A DNA stretch of 64,000 bases from Monosiga brevicollis MX1 (taxonomy: Eukaryota; Opisthokonta; Choanoflagellata; Craspedida; Salpingoecidae): contig NW_001865050.1 of NCBI RefSeq assembly GCF_000002865.3, positions 397,098-461,097 of the forward strand. Direction: 5' to 3'. Below are positions 56,581 to 64,000 of the stretch, piece by piece. The notes under the pieces were generated by a model. The model ran no database searches. It was not told the origin of the DNA and saw only the letters and a list, made by a program, of their open reading frames with translations. A program made the translations under genes and the position numbers. Within the stretch, counting starts at the first letter, position 1. Each line of letters starts with the position of its first letter.

Positions 56581-57605
56581 GGTGTCAAGTTGTCAATAAT
56601 AATCCCTGCAAAAGCAATCAATCCCAGAAGCAGACGGAGGGCCTGTTGATGGAATCCAGAAGTGGTCTCTTTGATCAAACTGCCGGAAGAAAAATGCCCC
56701 GAGCCTCGCGAATGAGTCCATGTACTGCACCGTGTGTGAGAGAGAGAGAGCGAGCGAAAAGAAGCCGCCAGAGCGCGCGCAAGCAGAAGAAGAAGAAAAG
56801 TACACACACATAATTGAAGGTGTTGTACTTATTGTAGTACTATCCAGAGTTAATGTAGCAATTTTGTGTTTGTCATGGTGTTGTGCCAACAACCTTGGGT
56901 GTGGTTGATGTCGTTGATGTTCGAGTTGTTGGCGGTGGGAGGTGTCGTGCTGACAATTGGGGTCTGGGCTGCTCCACGGCAGCTGCGTCAGCGCGTCGGG
57001 GTTGGGATGATGCCAGTCGGGGTGATGAATTGGCCTTGTTCTGAAACTGCGGCGGAGCGGACCTTTAAAAGGGCTGTGGGGGCTGCCGGGCAGAGCGAAC
57101 CTGCCTCGGGTGTGAACGATTGTGTCTGGCACGGCGCCGATCAATTCGGGCGCGCTGCCAACAATGCTGTGCTGACCCGTGCCACAAAACTGAGAGGCGC
57201 CGGATGCCCTGGCTACCCTTTTGCTTTGCGTTGTGTCTGCCATAATACACAGGGCCTGATCCGTCATACCTTTTGATCCCCCCGCACACAGAGGCAGCCC
57301 TGGCCCTTCTTTTACAAGCCAGACATCCCCTCGACAAGCGAGCCGGGCTGCCATATGTGCCTTGTCCATTGGTTTTGTTGCGAAGGATGAGACTATGATG
57401 ACATCATCACACAACGGGCACTGATTTCGTCTGACATCATCTATTCTTATGGGAGAGACACATAAGACACACATAAGACAACTTCTACGCTGCGGGACAC
57501 ACATAAGACAACTTCTACGCTGCGGGACACACATGAGACAACTTCTACGCTGCGGGACACACATGAGACAACTTCTACGCTGCGGGACACACACCCCGGC
57601 GCGCG
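56581..57605. other. Intergenic region, ADH upstream and SDR downstream flank
   Basis: No supported gene. Includes a 30-bp minisatellite at its right end and a GA run at 56738-56751. Confidence 0.5.
57471..57590. repeat. 30-bp minisatellite, four perfect-length units
   Basis: Four head-to-tail 30-bp units, starting ACATAAGACAACTTCTACGC. Units 1-2 have ATAAG and units 3-4 ATGAG; otherwise they are identical. Because 30 is a multiple of three, one frame reads THIRQLLRCG over and over. It ends 16 bp before the stop of the downstream SDR gene. Confidence 0.95.
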
Positions 57606-58430
57606 TTAAGACGAGGGGGGTACGGCTGTCAAGGTCTCGGGGAGGGCGTAGTGCACGAGGCCGGCTTTCTTGCGGGAGTCCAAGGCAATGCAGTCACCAG
57701 ATTTGAAGCGACTGGCATGGCCCCCGGAGATCAACTCGAGGATGAATTCGGCCACGTCCTCGGGACGACCCGTCTCGCCGGAAGGATTGAGTTTCGCACC
57801 CAGTTCGGCCTTTGAAAGGCCGGTGCGTGCCGCAAAGCGGTTTGCCATTTCGGTGTTGAACACATAAAGGTTCAACGAGTACACATCAATGTTCTGCTCT
57901 GCCAGCTCGACGGCCGCCACCCGGGTCACCGCGTCCAGGGCCGCCTTGGAGATGGTGTAGGGGCCAGTCTCGGGAACGCGCATCACCGACATGCCACTGG
58001 ACACGTTAATGATGGCCCCGCCCCCGCTGGCGACCAACAGCGGGGTCGCATGCTCCAAACTCGTCAAGACACTGCGCACGTTGATGGCCATCAAATCATC
58101 GTAAGACGCTTGGGCCCCTGGGTCCGAAAGCTTGACCGGGGTCCCCTCGGCACCGGCATTGTTGATCACCAGCGTAATGTGCCCAAAGCGCTCGGCTGCG
58201 CTGGCAAACAACTGTGCCATGTCGCTCGGCTTGCTCACATCCGTCTGGCAAAAGATGGCTTGGCCACCCGCCGCTTGGATGGTCTCTACCACCTCTTCTC
58301 CCAAGGCAGCTCGCCGTCCGGCCAAGACGACATTGTATCCCTGAGTCGCCAAGTAAATGGCCACTGCCTTGCCAATACCACTCGTGGCACCCGTCACCAC
58401 GGCTGTCCCGCAAGTCGCTGAGCTTGCCAT
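57606..58430 (-). CDS. Short-chain dehydrogenase/reductase (classical SDR)
   Basis: One uninterrupted frame of 274 residues from ATG 58430 (MASSATCGTAVVTGA); an upstream in-frame ATG at 58466 is less likely. Motifs: TGATSGIG (cofactor-binding TGxxxGxG), CQTDVSKP (adenine ring Asp), INNAGAEG (NNAG), INVSSG (catalytic Ser) and YTISK (Tyr-x-x-x-Lys). The residues after strand 2 (LAGRRA) favour NADP. It resembles broad-specificity SDRs of bacteria and fungi; the substrate is unknown. It is intron-free, like the neighbouring dehydrogenase. The C-terminal extension (ALPETLTAVPPSS) is unremarkable. Confidence 0.9.
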   Translation of the reverse strand: MASSATCGTAVVTGATSGIGKAVAIYLATQGYNVVLAGRRAALGEEVVETIQAAGGQAIFCQTDVSKPSDMAQLFASAAERFGHITLVINNAGAEGTPVKLSDPGAQASYDDLMAINVRSVLTSLEHATPLLVASGGGAIINVSSGMSVMRVPETGPYTISKAALDAVTRVAAVELAEQNIDVYSLNLYVFNTEMANRFAARTGLSKAELGAKLNPSGETGRPEDVAEFILELISGGHASRFKSGDCIALDSRKKAGLVHYALPETLTAVPPSS

Positions 58431-59755
<1,325 letters not shown>

Positions 59756-62287
59756 ATGATGCTGAGCGGGCGAGTTGGTGTTGTGGTGGCTGCGGCGATC
59801 GTGTCGCTGAGCCAGGGCTTCCTGTTCACCAAGCCGGTGTGGCACGAGGCCTTGCAGTCGGTTGACGTGCCTGTGGCGGCCGTGCCCGAGGTGTCGAGCG
59901 AGGGTGGCCTCTTCCCTCCCATTCTCTGCATTCCTGGCTTGACCTCGTCCAACCTCACCTATTCGCTGCACAATGCTGCCAGTGCCATCCCCGACTGCCC
60001 CACCGATCTAATGTGCGCGTTCCTCTCTTCGGTTCAGCACGGCCTCGGCTTGGATATAGGCTTGCCTTGATCTCACCTTGCTGGCCCACGCCCGTCCTAC
60101 TCAATAGCAACGCAACGCTATGGCCCTCCCCGGTACCCAAGACGCTCCACGAGTACAGGTGCCTCCTTCAAAACTACGGCCTCTACTACGACAAGGCCAC
60201 AGGCACCATCGACAACCGCCCGGTTCGTGCCCATGCTCACCGAATCTGTTTGCGACCTCATACCTACACAACTGGCCGGTCTCGCACCAATGCCCCTGAC
60301 CTTTGGCACATCAAACTCTATCCCGTCCCCTGTCGCAGAATGAAACCGTTGTGGTACCCGACTACCTGAGCTTTTCGTCCGACGCCTTGCCCACCTCCTT
60401 CTGGACAACACTCGGTGCGTCGCCTGTCTTGGTCACGCAGCACACGAATGGACTCCGCACGCCACGTCCAGCCAATGCTCACAAAGCATTCTCCAATGTG
60501 CAATAGGCTGGACTGTCGGCAAAAACTTGGTCACCGCAGCCTTTGACTGGCGCTACACGCCGGCCGATATCCCAGAGTACTACGATCGCCTGAAAGCCCT
60601 GGTTTGTCTCCTCGAGTCCCGGCGGATCGGTGGTGTTCTTTCCCCCTGCCTCTGACAGGCCCATGCCACCACCCGTTTTTGTCAGGTGGAGGAAACGTAC
60701 GAGAACAACAATCAGCAACGCGTGGTTCTCCTTGCCGTGTCCTGGGGCCCGCAACCTACTCTTGCCTTCCTGCACAAGCAGGAGCAGGCTTGGAAAGACA
60801 AATACATTGCCTGGTTCGCCCATACTTGTGCTTTATATCGCTTGTTGTATCTATGCTGATTGTATGACCCTGTCGCTCTGTTTCTTTGTCTCTCTATCTG
60901 CCTGTCTGTCAGTCCGTCTGTCCGTCTGTCCGTCTGTCCGTCTGTCCGTCTATCCGTCTTTGAACGCAGTCAAACTCATTGCCTTGCCCGCGCACCCGGG
61001 CTTTCTCTTTGTTCTCTGATCCTCGCGCTCAGGTTCATCGCGCAATCACCCATCTGGTCTGGAGCCCCAATGGCTGTCGAAAGCTTGGTGTCTGGCTTCG
61101 ATGCGGGCACTGGTCAGCGCGAACTTACACGAGTCGTAGCACAGGGCGCTGGTAGCCTGCTTTCTCTCTTCCCCCGCCCTGGTACGCCCGTGCCTCTCCC
61201 TACCTCTCAGACCCTTGCAGTGGAAAGTCAACCCAGCTCGCTTGCACGTCTCGACTCACCAGGCCCCTCGGACCTTTGCGACACAACTTGAGCGCCCTGT
61301 CAGGCACGAGCAATGTTACATATGGGGACGATGAAGTGATTGTGGAAACGCCGTCCAAACGCTACGTCTCTGCCAACCTCTCCCTACTTCTTGAGGATCT
61401 GGGCATGGAAGACCGCATCGACTTTTTGGACTACGCTCGTGTATGTACCGCCGCGGGCCTCCTTCAGTACAGTTGCTCAGAATCGGATTATGCAATGACA
61501 ACATGCAAAAGCTTGCATTTGAATGAAACGGCCTCACCCTCATCGATACTCCCTCCCCATTCATGTGTCTAGACTGAGCCAACTCTTGATGATTTTGCTA
61601 ACCCGGGTGTCAACACCTTTGTCGCCTTTGGGTACAACGTCTCGACACCAGGTCCGCCATCATACCACACCTCTTATGCTCCGTCGCGTCCGCACCAACG
61701 CAGCTTTGGCTTGGTCATGGCACTGGCATAGTGACCCGTTGAACTCATTGTCTGCATCATGTCACGTGGCTTCGCACATCAGGCTACTTCCGATACGATG
61801 GCGAGTTTGTGCGCAACAGCAGCGTGCTGCCTGAATTGCCTGCGGAAACCGGCTTGCTCCCAGAAACAGGAGACTCACTCGTACCGTTCCGCAGCTCCAT
61901 GCGAGGCTGGTACGCTTGGAAAGATACAATGCGCGCGGTGAGTCCGCGCACCCCTTTTTGCCACACCCTGTGGCTTTCCCTCGACATGCTCGAGATGCCT
62001 TGTGCAGCGCAAGCTCATGCCGTGTGATTGCATAGAATAATCATACGCTGTTATACAAGAAGTACCTCAACCAACCCCACGCCTACTGCATTCTCCCCTG
62101 GCCTTACAACAAGGACGGTTGCTTCGAGGATGTCCTTGCGTACGTTCAGACACAACCTGGCACGGCTCGTCCAGTCCCGTGCACGTCTTGCCACACGCCT
62201 CTGTTCACCGCCACGCATGCTGGCTTGAAATGCAGGATTATTCGCCATAACAGGGCTCCCAAGGACGCTCTTGATAACATGAGCTGA
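59756..62287 (+). CDS. LCAT-family acyltransferase / lysosomal phospholipase A2-like enzyme
   Basis: ATG at 59756 opens a hydrophobic signal (RVGVVVAAAIVSLSQGFLF). Multi-exon. LCAT/PLA2G15 features in order: ILCIPGLTSSNLTYSL (oxyanion region), FDWRYTPADIPEYYDRLKAL, then VEETYENNNQQRVVLLAVSWGPQP with the catalytic Ser in an A-x-S-x-G elbow (usual form AHSMG), FLHKQEQAWKDKYI, TGDSLVPFRSSM with the catalytic Asp, and NNHTLLYKKYL with the catalytic His. The triad appears complete. Such enzymes cleave or transfer the sn-2 acyl group of phospholipids in lysosomes or outside the cell. The elbow's Val and Trp in place of His and Met are unusual. The final intron may be optional: reading through it or splicing GTACGT..GCAG both keep the frame to TGA 62287. 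Confidence 0.75.
60908..60957 (+). repeat. Octamer repeat (CCGTCTGT)n in an intron
   Basis: About five CCGTCTGT units with minor changes, inside an intron of the LCAT-like gene. Confidence 0.85.
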
Positions 62288-62970
62288 ACACAGTCGCCAT
62301 TAGTGGCAGAACTCTGTCATTGTTGTCGTCGTTGTTGGTGCTTGCCGTTCCTGTTCCTCAGGCTAGAGCTCTGGTACCAAAGTGCTCCTCCCCATTCCTT
62401 TTAGCACGTCTCCACGTGAATTATGAATGATGATGATGATGAAGCAATGAACAAGACTCGGGAAACATAAGTAATGATCTAGATTTAGGAGCCTGGAAAA
62501 AATGTCAAAAGCTCCCTTCAAGACACACGCACAACTGGATAAAACAACACAATTTGCATCAAACCCGTTCACCAACAAAGAGTGGAAAAACGCGAGCAAA
62601 CATTTCGCTTATTAACGGCCCCGCACATGCGCACGGCCAAACTAGGGTCCGCAGAGGTCTAGCTCTGTCGATTAGAATAACAAGTAGAAAACACTGACCC
62701 CCAGACCATGGGAGCAAGCGTGACGTGACAAGGAGAGATCCCGCGAGTCGCGGATCACAGTGTGTGTTTATATGTGTGATTATATACAAGCCCTGGTGTT
62801 CCATGAAGGCAGGGCGAAGCTCAAGAAAGAAGGTCAAAAGACGAAGAAGCAGCTGTCCGAAAACATTGAGGCACGTGCTTTCAGTCAGTCGAGCCAAACA
62901 GGCACCATCGAGCTGGCAGGCTGCTTACGGAGGAGAGCCCCCCGGTGAGACGAACTATAGTCTCTCAATC
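62288..62970. other. Convergent intergenic region
   Basis: Between the LCAT-like gene and the kinase fragment. No supported gene. Confidence 0.5.
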
Positions 62971-64000
62971 TCAAAGCCGACCTGCAGGCGGTGTATCAAC
63001 CGGAATGGTGCGTGGGTCAATGTCCGTGAGCTGTTTGATCAGATCGCGAAGGAAGCGAGTGTAGGCAATGGGATCGCCCTTGACGCGCTTGATACGCAGG
63101 CCAATGTCATCAGTGGTACCGATTCGCAGGATTTCAATAGACAGCTTCATTTCCTGGAAGGCCGTGCGGTGGTTCAGGGCCGAAAGATGGAGGATGGAGC
63201 CCTTCTCGCGCAATTTGTTTTCGCCTTCCCACGACCCGACAATGGTGTGCAGAGCGTTGCGAAGGTCGGCAAACTCGAGGCCGGTGCGGTAGACCAGAGG
63301 GTAGTCCTCCGCCACGATGGGAACGTCGCGCGGGGTTTTGTTGCCTGAGCTAAGGTTAAGACGGCGAAAGAGTGAGTTGATCTTGGATGGGGGTGAGTTG
63401 CTGGCACCGACACCGCCGCTGGAGCCGTTGGGCAAGGTGGGGCCAGCTCCATTGGCGGCCGCCTGGGCTGCCACGCCAGCGCCTTGGGCGGTCGTGTAGC
63501 CTCGTCGACGCCCACCCCGCGGCGAGCCACTTGTTTGGCGCTGGTTGGAGGAAGAGTTGCGACGGGAAGAGTGGGTGGAGAACGCGTCTGACTCCTCGTC
63601 TGATTCCACGTTGACGTTGGGCACGGCACCACCGCTGTTAGTGGCGCTGCCAGCCGAGGTGGACGAGATGGGGGCGGGTACGCGGCTGGGTGGGGTGTTT
63701 GCGCGGGGCTCGAGGTCGTGGCTGTTGGTTTCGACGCCTTCGTCGGCCGGGGGCCGGGGAGCCATGCGCGGATTCCATATGCCCTTGCCGAGAGCCGAGA
63801 GGGTGACGGGTTGGAGGCGAGCCTTGGCGATGCAGAGAAGATGATAATCGGCGGTGACGTGATCATACGCGTCAAGGCTGACTTGTTCCAGAACGCGATC
63901 AAAGGACTGTCCATAGTGTTTGGCGAGGATGCGCACGACGTGCATGTCAATGTCCTTGGCCATGGTCGAGCTGATATCCAAGCTGCGCACCGTCACGGGC
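62971..64000 (-). CDS. C-terminal part of an AMPK/MARK-related Ser/Thr kinase
   Basis: The gene runs off the window at 64000; only the part after the kinase domain is seen, so its 5' end is missing. Near the N-terminal edge, DIDMHVVRILAKHYGQSFD then LDAYDHVTADYHLLC matches the UBA-like autoinhibitory helix bundle that follows the kinase domain in MARK, BRSK and AMPK-alpha. A long low-complexity linker follows (Ser, Pro, Gly, Ala-rich with RRNSSSNQRQ). The C-terminal about 100 residues fit a KA1 domain, closing MKLSIEILRI, GLRIKRVKGDPIAYTRFLRDLIKQL, like the MARK end (F-E-I-E-V-C-K.. G-V-R-F-K-R-I-S-G). Stop at 62971. Catalytic residues cannot be checked. KA1 binds acidic phospholipids in family members. 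Confidence 0.7.
   Translation of the reverse strand, partial: PVTVRSLDISSTMAKDIDMHVVRILAKHYGQSFDRVLEQVSLDAYDHVTADYHLLCIAKARLQPVTLSALGKGIWNPRMAPRPPADEGVETNSHDLEPRANTPPSRVPAPISSTSAGSATNSGGAVPNVNVESDEESDAFSTHSSRRNSSSNQRQTSGSPRGGRRRGYTTAQGAGVAAQAAANGAGPTLPNGSSGGVGASNSPPSKINSLFRRLNLSSGNKTPRDVPIVAEDYPLVYRTGLEFADLRNALHTIVGSWEGENKLREKGSILHLSALNHRTAFQEMKLSIEILRIGTTDDIGLRIKRVKGDPIAYTRFLRDLIKQLTDIDPRTIPVDTPPAGRL

Noticed and set aside
55504-56649. 381-codon plus-strand frame
   Set aside because: Antisense shadow of the alcohol dehydrogenase, which has all catalytic motifs on the minus strand.
57471-57590. CRISPR-like regular repeats
   Set aside because: Units are head to tail without spacers, and the window is eukaryotic; it is a minisatellite.

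Overview
This is a eukaryotic nuclear window from a compact, intron-rich, GC-rich genome. Most genes are broken by short GT-AG introns (about 70-370 bp), many of them filled with simple repeats. The gene content points to a choanoflagellate of the Monosiga/Salpingoeca type: a receptor-like protein with YxxM tyrosine motifs plus SAM and SH2 domains, a dynein-regulatory-complex gene (DRC7), doublecortin and EF-hand proteins, and secreted TSP1 and FG-GAP proteins. The organism call is inference. Gene spacing is about 3 kb, and there is one 50-N assembly gap (6064-6113).

Layout. 1-2926 (+): 5'-truncated SAM/SH2 adaptor-tail protein. 3616-5103 (-): CREB3/OASIS-type bZIP with a membrane segment. 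5844-10958 (-): DRC7. 11508-14596 (+): GH78 alpha-L-rhamnosidase. 14874-16872 (-): RETREG/FAM134-like membrane protein with two C-terminal LIR motifs. 17405-18511: four identical tRNA-Glu(CUC) genes. 18666-20123 (+): ZUP1-like C78 peptidase. 20573-20680: a circularly permuted tRNA-Thr(AGU) locus, 3' half before 5' half. 21051-24836 (+): two-domain type II glycosyltransferase. 24909-27354 (-): WDR4/Trm82. 27648-32256 (-): PP4R3/SMEK. 33256 to about 34135 (-): uncharacterised gene with a duplicated exon. 34311-35646 (-): single-pass membrane protein.

36281-39793 (+): secreted TSP1/coiled-coil protein with a three-copy repeat domain. 40472-43156 (+): large protein with HET-like motifs. 43794-47636 (-): two DCX domains followed by three four-EF-hand modules. 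48734-49987 (+): TPT/SLC35-like sugar-phosphate or nucleotide-sugar transporter. 50509-52970 (+): GH5 hydrolase with a C-terminal extension. 53619-54989 (+): FG-GAP/VCBS repeat protein. 55522-56580 (-): zinc alcohol dehydrogenase. 57606-58430 (-): short-chain dehydrogenase. 59756-62287 (+): LCAT/lysosomal phospholipase A2-like enzyme. 62971 to the window end (-): C-terminal part of an AMPK-related kinase (UBA-like and KA1-like).

The genes do not form an operon or cluster. Themes are phosphotyrosine signalling, flagellum and cytoskeleton (DRC7, DCX-EF), secretion and the cell surface (TSP1, FG-GAP, GH5, GH78, glycosyltransferase), and tRNA biology (tRNA-Glu array, permuted tRNA-Thr, WDR4). The best candidate for something undescribed is the permuted tRNA-Thr gene. 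Next are a 76-bp near-identical sequence upstream of two unrelated genes, the HET-like protein, the DCX-EF architecture and the dual-LIR membrane protein.
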